From contig NZ_SDLT01000056.1 of the NCBI RefSeq assembly GCF_004522235.1, positions 1-42,656 on the forward strand: a stretch of 42,656 bases of DNA, written 5' to 3'. The position numbers and the translations under genes were made by a program. A model generated the notes under the pieces. It was not told the origin of the DNA. It searched no databases and worked only from the letters and a program-made list of their open reading frames with translations. Source of the DNA: Amycolatopsis nivea (GTDB lineage: Bacteria; Actinomycetota; Actinomycetes; Mycobacteriales; Pseudonocardiaceae). This document shows positions 22,717 through 31,209 of the stretch, piece after piece. How positions within the stretch are numbered: the stretch's first letter is position 1; the number at the start of each line of letters is the position of its first letter.

Positions 22717-23781
22717 ATGCACCTGCTCGTCAACGACCCGGACCCGCACGCCCGCGGAGTTTCCCGCGGCGCCCAGCTGCGCGAGGGCCTGACCGATGCG
22801 CTGGAGCTGTATCTGCGCTGGTTCGCCACCCTCGGCCGCACCGAACAGCAAATCCGCACCGACGCGCTCCGGCTGCTGGACAACGTCGCCGCCTGGCGGA
22901 GCCGCTACGCCGACGAGATCGAGGGCATCGCCGCGGGCGCCGGGATCGAACTGTGGCAGGCCGCTGCGCTCAACGGCCGTACCGAGATCATCGCCGCCGC
23001 ACCGAGCACCCAGCCGGAGTGCTCAACCCTCGTGCGCGTTCCCGATTCCGGCTCCCCGTACGGCATTCAAACCTGGGACTGGCACATCGAGCTCGCGGAA
23101 TGCTGGCACACGCAGGAAGTGCGCGGCACGCGGTACGCCTTCGCCGGGATCACCGAACACGGCATCCTCGGCAAGATCGGCGTCAACAGCGCCGGTCTCG
23201 GGCTGTTCTTCAACATCCTCGGCCACCAGGACGACTCCGCCGCGGGAATCCCGGTCCACGTGCTGGCCGCGGCCGTCCTCGGCGAAGCAGGCAGCATCGC
23301 CGAAGCTCTCGACCTGCTGCGAACAGCCCCGATCCGCACGTCCGGAGCCTTCACGCTGCTCGATCCCGGCACGGCAGTCTGCGCCGAGCTGAGCCCGGCC
23401 GGAGTAACCGCCCTCGACCCCGAAGCAGGTTTCCTGGTGCACACCAATCACTTTCTCGACCCCGACGCCGCCGCCCGCGAGAAACGCGGGCTCTTCGAAC
23501 CGGATTCCCAGCTGAGGCACGCCATGATGACCACCCGGTTGCAGGATTACCCGATGCCCGCGCACGCCGTCGACCTCATCGCCTTCCTCCGTTCCGAACC
23601 CGGCGAACCGAAGCTGTGCTGCGTCCCGGACGCGGACGCCGCATTCGGTGACCGGTGGGCGACGCTGGCCACCGTCCTGATCGAACCGGCCGCGCAAACC
23701 GTGCGCGTGCACGCGGGCAGCCCGAACACGGTGACCGATTGGCGCCCGTTCGTCGCGGCGGAGACGGTGGTGGCCCGATGA
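22717..23781 (+). CDS. C45-type autoproteolytic acyltransferase/hydrolase
   Basis: 354 residues resembling peptidase family C45, the isopenicillin-N acyltransferase-like Ntn hydrolases. A helical N-terminal segment ends ALNGRTE (85-90). PECSTLV follows, with Cys102 at the position of the autocatalytic nucleophile, then GIQTWDWH, like the family's QNWDW. Cleavage before Cys102 would produce alpha and beta chains. The residue before Cys is Glu, not the more usual Gly. Family members hydrolyse or transfer acyl groups on amides. It sits 20 bp after the transporter and overlaps the amidohydrolase start by 4 bp, so amide or lactam degradation is likely. Confidence 0.8.
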   Translation: MHLLVNDPDPHARGVSRGAQLREGLTDALELYLRWFATLGRTEQQIRTDALRLLDNVAAWRSRYADEIEGIAAGAGIELWQAAALNGRTEIIAAAPSTQPECSTLVRVPDSGSPYGIQTWDWHIELAECWHTQEVRGTRYAFAGITEHGILGKIGVNSAGLGLFFNILGHQDDSAAGIPVHVLAAAVLGEAGSIAEALDLLRTAPIRTSGAFTLLDPGTAVCAELSPAGVTALDPEAGFLVHTNHFLDPDAAAREKRGLFEPDSQLRHAMMTTRLQDYPMPAHAVDLIAFLRSEPGEPKLCCVPDADAAFGDRWATLATVLIEPAAQTVRVHAGSPNTVTDWRPFVAAETVVAR

Positions 23782-25370
23782 CGGCAGTGCACTACCGCGG
23801 TGGCCGGATCTTCACCGCGAGCGCGTCCGGCTGGGCGGAATCCATGGTCGTCCGCGGCGAAACCGTCGAATACGTAGGCAGCACCGCCGAAGCTGACCGG
23901 ATCGAAGCACGGGTGGTCGACCTGGACGGGGCCTTCGTGCTCCCCGGTTTCGTCGACGCGCACACCCATCTGGTCATGATGGGCGAAGCGCTGGAGCAAG
24001 TGGACCTCTTCTCCGCGACTTCTCCCGAAGACATCCAGGACCGGCTCGCCCGCGCCGCCGCGGACGATCCGGCCGCACCCCGGATCCTCGGCCGCAGCTG
24101 GCTTTTCGACGCACTCGGCGAGCAAGCGCCGCACCGGAACCTGATCGACGCGGTGGTCCCGGACCGTCCGGTCTACCTCGCCGCCAACGACGTCCATTCC
24201 GCGTGGGTGAACGGCGCCGCGCTGCGCGAGCTGGGCATCGACCGCGACACGCCCGACCCGCTCGACGGCCGCATCGGGCGCGACGCGTCCGGCGAACCGG
24301 ACGGCATGCTCTACGAAACCGCTGCGCTGCAACTGATGCGGCACTTCCTCGACCAGCAGACCAGCGACGCCGACCGCGACCGCGCACTGGCATCGGCGTT
24401 CAGGCACTACCTCGCGGACGGCGTCACGACCGCGGTCGACATGGCGCTCTCCGAGAGCGAGCTCGCCGCGCTGGAGCGGGCTCTCAACGGCGGGCGGCTT
24501 CCCCTGCGCGTCGCCGGCCACTGGCTGATCGAGCGCACCGGGAACACCGAGGACGACCTCCGCCAGGTCGAGCGCGCGGCGGAGTTGAGCGCGCGGTTGT
24601 CCGGGCCGTGGCTGCGGGTGGCCGGGATCAAGGTGATGGTCGACGGAGTCATCGACACTTGTACCGCGGCGATGAAAAAGCCCTTCGCGGACGGCAGCCA
24701 CCCCGGCCCGTTGTGGCCGTTGGAAGCACTGGCCCCGGTCGTCGCGGCGGCGGACGCGGCCGGGTTGCAGGTCGCGATGCACGCGATCGGCGACGAAGCG
24801 TCGGACATCGCGCTGTCCGCGCTGGAGCACGCGATCGAGGTCAACGGCCCGCGCGACCGGCGGCATCGCCTCGAACATCTGGAGACCGTGGCCCCGGAAA
24901 ACGTCCAGCGCCTGGCGAAACTCGGTGCGGTCGCGTCGATGCAGCCGGTGCACGCGGACCCGGCGATCCAGGACAACTGGCGCGCGATGCTGGGCGACGA
25001 CCGCGTACAGCGCGGCTACCCGTGGCCGGAAATGACCGCCGCCGGCGCCGTCCTCGCGTTCGGCTCCGACGCCCCGACCGCGCCTCATCCGCCGCTCCCG
25101 AACATGTACGTCGCGACGACCCGCCGGTCCGCCCTGAACCCCGACCTGGAACCCAACCTGCCGGAATACGCCCTGCCCCTGGCGGAAGCCCTTGCGCACG
25201 GCACCCGTGACGCCGCGTACGCGTGCCGATGGGAGGGTCTGACCGGACAGCTCGCGCCGGGCTTGGCTGCGGATTTCGTTGTGCTGGACGTCGATCCGTT
25301 CACCGAAGCACCGGACGCCCTGCTGCGGGCCCGGGTGCGGCAGACGTTCGTGGCGGGCAAATCGGATTGA
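23778..25370 (+). CDS. Amidohydrolase family 3 (YtcJ-like) metal enzyme
   Basis: 530 residues of the Amidohydro_3 group. Metal and catalytic motifs in order are VDAHTHL, IKVMVDG (bridging Lys), AMHAIGD, HRLEHLE, and FGSDAP (Asp). The N- and C-terminal beta pieces (RIFTASASGWAES...; AADFVVLDVDPF) form the usual composite sandwich. Such enzymes hydrolyse amides or cyclic ureas; exact substrate unknown. ATG overlaps the preceding stop (ATGA), implying coupled translation. With the NCS1 transporter and C45 enzyme it suggests stepwise cleavage of an imported N-acyl or cyclic amide. Confidence 0.85.
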   Translation: MTAVHYRGGRIFTASASGWAESMVVRGETVEYVGSTAEADRIEARVVDLDGAFVLPGFVDAHTHLVMMGEALEQVDLFSATSPEDIQDRLARAAADDPAAPRILGRSWLFDALGEQAPHRNLIDAVVPDRPVYLAANDVHSAWVNGAALRELGIDRDTPDPLDGRIGRDASGEPDGMLYETAALQLMRHFLDQQTSDADRDRALASAFRHYLADGVTTAVDMALSESELAALERALNGGRLPLRVAGHWLIERTGNTEDDLRQVERAAELSARLSGPWLRVAGIKVMVDGVIDTCTAAMKKPFADGSHPGPLWPLEALAPVVAAADAAGLQVAMHAIGDEASDIALSALEHAIEVNGPRDRRHRLEHLETVAPENVQRLAKLGAVASMQPVHADPAIQDNWRAMLGDDRVQRGYPWPEMTAAGAVLAFGSDAPTAPHPPLPNMYVATTRRSALNPDLEPNLPEYALPLAEALAHGTRDAAYACRWEGLTGQLAPGLAADFVVLDVDPFTEAPDALLRARVRQTFVAGKSD

Positions 25371-25402
25371 CGGCTTCGCCGGAGGTGGGCAGGGTGGTGA
25401 TC

Positions 25403-26260
25403 ATGCGGTTTTCGATCTGCATCCCCAACTTCGGCGATTTCGCCGACCCGCGCGCGGTGGCCAAGGTCGCCGCGGCGGCGGAAGAGGCGGGCTGGGACGG
25501 CCTGTTCGTCTGGGACCACGTCGTGCTGGACAAACGTCCCGGCCGCCCCTTCGGCGATCCGTGGATCCTGCTGGCCGCCGCGGCCCTGGCCACGAGCCGG
25601 GTCCGGCTCGGCCCCATGGTCACGCCGGTCGCGCGGCGCCGCCCGCAGCAGCTCGCCCGTCAGGTGTCCACTTTGGACCAGCTGTCCGGCGGCCGGATGG
25701 TGTTCGGCGTCGGGCTGGGCGCGCCGCTCGACGCGGAGTACGCCGACTTCGGCGAATCCGTCGACCCGAAGGTGATCGCCGAGAAGCTGGACGAGGGCGT
25801 CGACCTGATCGCCCGCTTCTGGACCGGCGAACCGGTGACGTTCTCCGGCAAGCACTTCACCGCCCGCGACATCACGCTGCTGCCGACGCCGGTGCAACGC
25901 CCGCGCCCGCCGGTCTGGGTGGCGGGCCGGTGGCCCAACCGCCGCCCGATGCGCCGCGCGGCCCGCTGGGACGGGGTGGTGCCGATCTTCGAATCCGCCG
26001 GCCCGACGGGGCTGCCGGAACTGGCGGAGGTGCGGGACCTGATCGCCTACCTCCGGAGCCAGCGGGAGACCGACGCCCCGTTCGACGTGGTGGTCGGCGG
26101 AACGAGCCCCGCAGACCCGGCCACGGCGCGCGGGGTGGTCGAGCCCTTTGCCGAGGCGGGGGTCACGTGGTGGGAGGAAAGCCTGCCGTTCGGGAGCGCG
26201 GAGGAGGACAAGCTGGAACCGATGCTGCGCCGGGTGGAGGCGGGTCCGCCTGCGCTGTAG
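25403..26260 (+). CDS. LLM class flavin/F420-dependent oxidoreductase
   Basis: 285 residues of the luciferase-like fold. RFSICIPNFGDFADPRAVAKVAAAAEEAGWDGLFVWDHV is the standard opening. It continues RVRLGPMVTPVARRRPQQLARQVSTLDQLSGGRMVFGVGLG and PVWVAGRWPNRRPMRRAARWDGVVPIF. Probably uses F420 or FMN. It is 32 bp after the amidohydrolase and likely the last gene of the operon, perhaps oxidising a product of it. Unrelated in detail to the LLM gene at 10974. Confidence 0.85.
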   Translation: MRFSICIPNFGDFADPRAVAKVAAAAEEAGWDGLFVWDHVVLDKRPGRPFGDPWILLAAAALATSRVRLGPMVTPVARRRPQQLARQVSTLDQLSGGRMVFGVGLGAPLDAEYADFGESVDPKVIAEKLDEGVDLIARFWTGEPVTFSGKHFTARDITLLPTPVQRPRPPVWVAGRWPNRRPMRRAARWDGVVPIFESAGPTGLPELAEVRDLIAYLRSQRETDAPFDVVVGGTSPADPATARGVVEPFAEAGVTWWEESLPFGSAEEDKLEPMLRRVEAGPPAL

Positions 26261-26485
26261 GCCGGGGGTTGCGATCGCGGTCGGATGTCGCTGTTCGGGA
26301 TTGCGGTGCTAGGCTGCCGTTGGATTGGCTGTGTGCCTCGCCCGGTTCAGCGCGATCGACCGTCGCCAGCTCGTCAACGCAGCCGAATGCCGCCGCCCCG
26401 GCTGCCCAACGGGGATCGCCGCCTGCCCTGCCAAGCAGACGGCAGCGGCAGAACCCCTCCGGTTCTGCGCTCCGGCTCCGCCGAC

Positions 26486-26540
26486 GTACGTGAGGGGAAC
26501 CCTCATTGACTCTGATTCCCCCAGGGTTCCCCTCACGTAC
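26486..26540. repeat. Hairpin repeat with perfect 18-bp arms
   Basis: GTACGTGAGGGGAACCCT (26486-26503) and AGGGTTCCCCTCACGTAC (26523-26540) are exact reverse complements, 19 bp apart. It lies in the 370-bp gap between the LLM gene and the convergent marR-like gene and could end both transcripts. A related sequence (GTGAGGGGA, CCCTCA, CTGATTCCC in the same order) occurs at 42583-42615, so this is a dispersed family. I see no gene in 26261-26630. Confidence 0.7.
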
Positions 26541-26630
26541 AGCTCCCACCCAGCCGGACCGGCGGGCATCGGCCGGGGACGGCTGCACCCGCGCCGCGCC
26601 ATGCACCCGCGAGGCGCTACTGAGAAAACC

Positions 26631-27089
26631 TCAGTGCGACTGCCCCGACTCAGCCAACGCGTCGATGGCCCCCACCAGCTCGTTCAGCGCAGGCACCGCG
26701 GCCGCGATCAAATGCCGCCACGCCGGATGCACCCCGTCCAGCGCCGCGGCCAAGATCGCGGCGTTGTGCCCCTGCCACCGCTCGACCGCGGCGCGCCCCG
26801 TGTCGGTGAGTTCGAGCGCCACGGTCCGCCGGTCGTCCCCGCCGCTGGTGCGGGTGACCAGGTCCCGCGAACGAAGCCCGGTGACCATCGTCGTCACCGA
26901 ATTCGGCGCGAGCTTCAGCAATTGCGCGATCCGGCTCGGCCGCGCACCCGGGTTCTCGAACAGGCAGGACAGCAATTCCAGCTGCGCGACCGACAGCGTG
27001 TTGTCCGGATCGGCAGTACGCGCGGCCCGTCGCATGGCGCGGCGGAGGCGGGCGACGACGTCGGCGAGGGCGGGTTCGGGCGCGGTCAC
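26631..27089 (-). CDS. MarR family transcriptional regulator
   Basis: 152 residues. MarR winged helix: LSVAQLELLSCLFENPGARPSRIAQLLKLAPNSVTTMVTGLRSRDLVTR, wing TSGGDDRRTVALELTDTGRAAVERW. GTG at 27089 overlaps the stop of the exporter gene by GTGA, so both are one operon. A perfect dyad at the operon promoter (28463-28481) is the likely autoregulatory operator, relieved by the exporter's substrate. Confidence 0.9.
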   Translation of the reverse strand: MTAPEPALADVVARLRRAMRRAARTADPDNTLSVAQLELLSCLFENPGARPSRIAQLLKLAPNSVTTMVTGLRSRDLVTRTSGGDDRRTVALELTDTGRAAVERWQGHNAAILAAALDGVHPAWRHLIAAAVPALNELVGAIDALAESGQSH

Positions 27090-28444
27090 CGGGCCTGCTC
27101 CGGGCGGGCCGCCAGTCCGGTCGCCGCGGCGAGGACGCCCGCTCCGGCCAGCACCGCGAGCGCGGCCGTTTCACCGCCGGTGTGCAGGCACAGCGTCACG
27201 AGTGCCACGCCGAGCGCCGTCCCCAGTCCGCGCGCCATGTTCACCAGTCCTCCTCCGGTGGCCGACATCCGCGCCGGGATCGCGCTCATGACAGCCGAGT
27301 TGTTGGCCGGAATGAACACTCCCAGACCGAGCCCGGCCACCACCAGCGACACGCCCACCTCCCAAGGAGCGGACGCCGGCCCCAGCGCCGCGCAGCCGGC
27401 CGCCGCGACGAGCGCGCCCAGCACGGTGCGTCCGCGGGAGCCGAGCCGCGCCGGGAGGACCCGGTCGGCCAGCACCGCAGCCACCGCGAACCCGGCGGGA
27501 AGACAGGTCAGCACCGCACCGGTTCCGCCCGCCGTGCCGAGGACCTGCGGCAGCAACGTCAGCGGCCCGAACAACACGAGGTAGCCGCACAGCGCCCCGG
27601 CCAGTCCCAGCGAAACCACCGGCGGCCGCAGCACCGACAGTTGCAGGATCGGGCTGCTCGCCGCCTTTTCCCGCAGCACGAACCCGATCGCCGCGCAGAC
27701 CGTCGCCGCGGCCAGCGCGATGAGCAGCCACCCCGGCATGTCCAGCCCGGACACCCCGGAAATCACCAGCAGCAACGCCGTCGACGCGGTCGCGAGCAGT
27801 CCGACACCCGCCCCGTCGAACCGGCCCAGCGGCGTCCGCTCGCGAGTGCGCGGCAGCAGGTAGCGCCCGGCGATCAGCCCGGCCAGCCCGACCGGCGCGT
27901 TGACCAGGAAAACCCACCGCCAGCCGACAGTGTCGACCAGCAGCCCGCCCACCGCGGGCCCGAGCGCGAGCCCCAGCGCCTGCGCCGCCGCCTGCACCCC
28001 GAGCGCGGCGCGCGCCCGGTCCTCGCGGACGCTGCGCACCACCAGCGCGACGCTGTTGGCCTGCAACATCGCCGCCCCGATCGCCTGCACGACCCGGAAC
28101 GCGACCAGCCAGCCGAGCGTCGGCGCGAGCCCGCACGCCACCGACGCGACGGTGAAGACGCCGAACCCCTGCACGTAAGTGAGCTTCCGCCCGACCGCGT
28201 CGGCCACCCGCCCGACCGCGGCCAGCAACCCCACCAACGCCAGCAGATACGCCAGCGACACCCACTGGACGGCCGCCAGCGGAGCCCCGTACTCGTGCTG
28301 CAGCGCGGGAAAGGTGAGCGTGACGATGCTGGCGTCGAGCTGCCCCATGAACGCGCCGAAACACACCGCGCCGACAGCGAACCACCCGGCATTCGGATGG
28401 TCCCGCACCGCCGCCGGCCGAGCCCGCTCCAGGCCGATCGTCAC
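27086..28444 (-). CDS. MFS drug exporter, EmrB/QacA type (DHA2)
   Basis: 452 residues, about 14 membrane segments. FMGQLDASIVTLTFPALQHEYGA matches DHA2 motif D1, GRVADAVGRKLTY is motif A, and ALGLALGPAVGGLLVDTVGWRWVFLVNAPVG is motif C, which marks antiporters. Likely exports a hydrophobic drug or natural product. GTG at 28444 follows GGGAGG. First gene of the exporter-MarR operon. Confidence 0.9.
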   Translation of the reverse strand: MTIGLERARPAAVRDHPNAGWFAVGAVCFGAFMGQLDASIVTLTFPALQHEYGAPLAAVQWVSLAYLLALVGLLAAVGRVADAVGRKLTYVQGFGVFTVASVACGLAPTLGWLVAFRVVQAIGAAMLQANSVALVVRSVREDRARAALGVQAAAQALGLALGPAVGGLLVDTVGWRWVFLVNAPVGLAGLIAGRYLLPRTRERTPLGRFDGAGVGLLATASTALLLVISGVSGLDMPGWLLIALAAATVCAAIGFVLREKAASSPILQLSVLRPPVVSLGLAGALCGYLVLFGPLTLLPQVLGTAGGTGAVLTCLPAGFAVAAVLADRVLPARLGSRGRTVLGALVAAAGCAALGPASAPWEVGVSLVVAGLGLGVFIPANNSAVMSAIPARMSATGGGLVNMARGLGTALGVALVTLCLHTGGETAALAVLAGAGVLAAATGLAARPEQAR

Positions 28445-28462
28445 TGCCGCCTCCCGCTTAGT

Positions 28463-28481
28463 TAGTTCTGTTGCAGAACTA
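28463..28481 (-). promoter_or_regulatory. MarR operator at exporter promoter
   Basis: TAGTTCTG and CAGAACTA around TTG form a perfect 19-bp dyad, 19 bp upstream of the exporter start. A -10-like TACAGT on the minus strand (28481-28486) touches its edge, so binding would block initiation. A second perfect palindrome, ATGTACGTACAT, lies at 28491-28502. Confidence 0.65.
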
Positions 28482-28502
28482 CTGTACGGGATGTACGTAC
28501 AT

Positions 28503-28912
28503 ATGGCAGCCCCGGGATGGTGACGTTTACCTGAGCGACGGGGTGAGATAGATCGCCCGACGAGTTAACTGGAGGTGACGAGCCGTCACATGACGGGAAG
28601 TTCTTCGTCGTCTTCACCGCCGCTGACCTGCGCGACGGACAGGAAACCGAGCCCTGATGACGTCGATCGAGTCGCCGCTCACCCGCTTCGCCACCGTGAC
28701 GGCGAAAGCCCGAGCCGATTCCGCTGCGATGCCGCTCGGAGGCCAGTTCAGGCGGGATGCCCTCCGGGACCCAGGCCGGTAAGCGAACGAAGAAGCTGTC
28801 GCGATCAGCTTCCCGGACCAACGAGCACAGCTCGATCAACGTCAGCGTCAGCCCAGCCGCTCCGCCTTGCGCGTCGCAACCGGACTGCTGGACACGTCTC
28901 GTCGTGCAGACA
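28503..28912 (-). other. Gap with possible frameshifted remnant, no clear gene
   Basis: About 410 bp between the exporter promoter and the carboxypeptidase terminator. On the minus strand one frame reads plausibly from near 28839 (MIELCSLVREADRDSFFVRLP), and a second frame reads plausibly for the next part (AFAVTVAKRVSGDSIDVIRARFPV). Together they look like a small gene broken by a frameshift. No family is recognised and neither frame has a convincing SD. I do not call a gene here. Confidence 0.25.
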
Positions 28913-28955
28913 TGCTGCGGCGGACCCAGGCATCACCCCCGAGTCCGCCGCAGCA
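28913..28955 (-). terminator. Hairpin terminator of carboxypeptidase gene
   Basis: TGCTGCGGCGGAC (28913-28925) and GTCCGCCGCAGCA (28943-28955) are perfect inverted repeats with a 17-nt loop, beginning 25 bp after the M14 stop on the minus strand. Confidence 0.7.
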
Positions 28956-28980
28956 CCCAGCGGGCTTTACCGCACCTCAC

Positions 28981-30294
28981 TCACTGCTGGTAAGGAGCCG
29001 CCGCCGATTGGGCCGCCGTGATCAGTGCGCCCTTGTTCTTCGGCCAGAATGTGCTGTCCACGCACGAATACCGCGGCAAGAACCCGCCACAACTCCCGCT
29101 CTGGCCGCCGACCTCGAACGTGTAGCTGGCGACTCCCAGCGCGCCATAGGTGAAGTCATCCGTAGTGCCGCTCGTCGAGTAGCCCACGGTTTCCGTGTTG
29201 GTCCCCACCAAATACCCGTTCGAATCGCTGAACTTCGCGCCGAGCTTGCGCAGCGCGGCGTCGTTCGGCGCGGGGTCGGAGGTGAAGCCCCACGGGACGA
29301 TGATGTCGTTCCCGTAGCTGTGCAACGTGATCATCGTGCCGCGCGCGGTGTCCGGAGCCGGGTCGTTGTCGCCGCTGCCGCGCTGTTCCGGGTAGATCGA
29401 GCGGAAAAGGTTCTCCAGCGCCTGGACCTCAGGTTCCGATCCCGCGCTCACTCCTTGGTACGTCTCGGCGCACGGCGAGTCCGAGTCCGCGCCCCAGCGG
29501 AAGGTCGAGTTGCGGTTCAGGTCGATGCCGATGTTCGTGCCACTGCAATTGCCCCGGCTGGTGTTCGCGTTCTTCCGTTGCAGTTTCGGCGAATTCCCGC
29601 CGGAGGCGACGATGTCGACGCCGTCCGGGTTCGAGATCGGGACCACCCACACCTCGGTGGTGTCCAAAATGGACGTCGCGGTGGCGTCGCTGCCGTATCC
29701 GTCGGCGAGGTAGTCGATCCAGCGCCAGGCGAGTTCGCCGGTCGAGATTTCCCGGGCGTGGATCTGCGCCATCAGCGCGAATTTCGGCTTCGGCGATGTC
29801 GTGGACAGCGTGCAGTCGCCGTCCTTTTTCTTGGTCAGGCAGATCGCCTTGATGTCGTGGCCGCCCTTGCCCTGGGTCTTCCGCCACGACTGGCCGATCG
29901 TGTACTCGGTCGCCAGATCCGGATGCGCCGCCGCGACTTTCGCCAGATGCGCTTCCTGTGCCGCAACAGTGCGATAGCCCCCGTAGAACGTGTCGCCGGC
30001 GGCGCGCGTGGTTACTCCTTTGTAGACAGTGTCGAAGAACTCCGGCGCGTAGCCGCGATTCCGCAATTGCCCGGCGACTGACTGGTTGCCGAGCACATAG
30101 GCCACACCAGGGCTGGTCCCGGCGACGTCGAACCCGGCGCGGGCCAAGGAAGCCGCCTCGGCGGGCGTAGCGGGGACGCGCCACGAGACCGGATCGTCCG
30201 GCGCGGCAGCGGCTGCGGCGGTCGTGGCACCGCCGAGTGCGACCAGCACTCCGACGACGCTGAGGGTGAGCCGGATCGAGAACCTGCCCGCCAT
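28981..30294 (-). CDS. Secreted M14 zinc carboxypeptidase
   Basis: 437 residues. A Sec signal peptide (LTLSVVGVLVALGGATTAAAAAA) and an N-terminal pro-like segment precede the M14 catalytic domain. Zinc ligands are in QIHAREIS (HxxE, near residue 178) and ITLHSYG (His, near 325). The Arg/Asn substrate-binding region is IDLNRNS (near 256), and the catalytic Glu is in YTFEVGG (near 391). Paired Cys residues suggest disulfides. It should remove C-terminal residues from extracellular peptides (carboxypeptidase A/T-like). ATG 30294 has GAGGAGC upstream. Single gene with its own terminator. Confidence 0.9.
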   Translation of the reverse strand: MAGRFSIRLTLSVVGVLVALGGATTAAAAAAPDDPVSWRVPATPAEAASLARAGFDVAGTSPGVAYVLGNQSVAGQLRNRGYAPEFFDTVYKGVTTRAAGDTFYGGYRTVAAQEAHLAKVAAAHPDLATEYTIGQSWRKTQGKGGHDIKAICLTKKKDGDCTLSTTSPKPKFALMAQIHAREISTGELAWRWIDYLADGYGSDATATSILDTTEVWVVPISNPDGVDIVASGGNSPKLQRKNANTSRGNCSGTNIGIDLNRNSTFRWGADSDSPCAETYQGVSAGSEPEVQALENLFRSIYPEQRGSGDNDPAPDTARGTMITLHSYGNDIIVPWGFTSDPAPNDAALRKLGAKFSDSNGYLVGTNTETVGYSTSGTTDDFTYGALGVASYTFEVGGQSGSCGGFLPRYSCVDSTFWPKNKGALITAAQSAAAPYQQ

Positions 30295-30403
30295 CGGAGC
30301 TCCTCACGCAGCGAAGGAAGGCCACCCCGTGCGGACGGTGACCACTCGGCAGCGCACAGTGTGCTCTTCGGGACGAATCCGGCCCACCTCCGAAAGTCGG
30401 GTG

Positions 30404-31060
30404 TCAGCAGGTGACCGAAACCTTCGCGCCGCGCTCGAACGAAACGTGGACGTGGTCGAAGTGGTTCGCGGTCTCGCCGCCGCGGTCCTCCATCGCCGAC
30501 CAGCCGCTGCCGTCGTTGTAGCGCTGCTGCCAGATCACGTACTTCGCGCCGAGCTCGTCCTGATGCGCGAGAACATAAGCGGCCAAAGCGTTTCCGGTCT
30601 TCGTGTCGACCATGAAGTCCAGCGCGAGACCGGCGGGATGATCGCTCGCGCCCGACCGTCCGGCCCGGCCGCCGACCGTCTCCACCGAAAACTTTTCCTT
30701 GAGGAAATTGCCCGCCTGGGCCACCGAGGGCTGCGTTCCGGCCAATGTGGACGAACACGCTTTCGCCGCCGGAGTCACCGAAGTACGAGAAGTCGTTTTG
30801 CTGGTCGGCGAAGACGAGGATGTCGTCGTCGGGGCAGCGCTGGAAGACGTCGTGGGCGGCGTCGAAGTGGTCGACGGAACGCTGCTCGAGGGCCGTGGCG
30901 CGCTGAACGCGTGCATCTCCGCGGCCGCGGCCGGGAACTGCTCCGGTTCGACCGAGCCGGCGGCCAGCCACACCGGCACCGCCAGTGCGCCGACGGCCAG
31001 GGCACCCGCCGCGGCAGGCAGCCGCCACGACTTCGATCCGTCCCGATGTCTACCGGACAC
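30404..31060 (-). CDS. Membrane-anchored M15-like (ARB_07466-type) domain protein
   Basis: 218 residues. A short basic N-terminus and one hydrophobic segment (AAAGALAVGALAVPVWLAAG) lead to a Ser/Thr/Pro-rich linker (about 50-95), then a compact C-terminal domain. That domain has GASDHPAGLALDFMVD and FDHVHVSF, the His/Asp/His metal arrangement of M15-like peptidases and of the ARB_07466 C-terminal domain common in actinomycetes. Probably located in the cell wall; substrate, perhaps peptidoglycan stem peptides, is inferred. GTG 31060 is the only start in frame. It lies 109 bp upstream of the M14 gene. Confidence 0.75.
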   Translation of the reverse strand: MSGRHRDGSKSWRLPAAAGALAVGALAVPVWLAAGSVEPEQFPAAAAEMHAFSAPRPSSSVPSTTSTPPTTSSSAAPTTTSSSSPTSKTTSRTSVTPAAKACSSTLAGTQPSVAQAGNFLKEKFSVETVGGRAGRSGASDHPAGLALDFMVDTKTGNALAAYVLAHQDELGAKYVIWQQRYNDGSGWSAMEDRGGETANHFDHVHVSFERGAKVSVTC

Positions 31061-31209
31061 CTCGCACCACCATCTCCTCGTTCGGGTCGCAAAGCCGCCA
31101 CGACATTACGAACAGGACACGGCAATGTCACCGACAAGTGACAGCGGGCACAGCACGAACGGAATCACCGCAGGTCAGCGCGCGATTACCAGACGAACGC
31201 GCGCCCTGC

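Noticed and set aside
28575..29021. Plus-strand 148-codon frame before the carboxypeptidase
   Set aside because: Low-complexity Ser/Arg/Pro composition, runs through the terminator hairpin and into the end of the opposing M14 gene.
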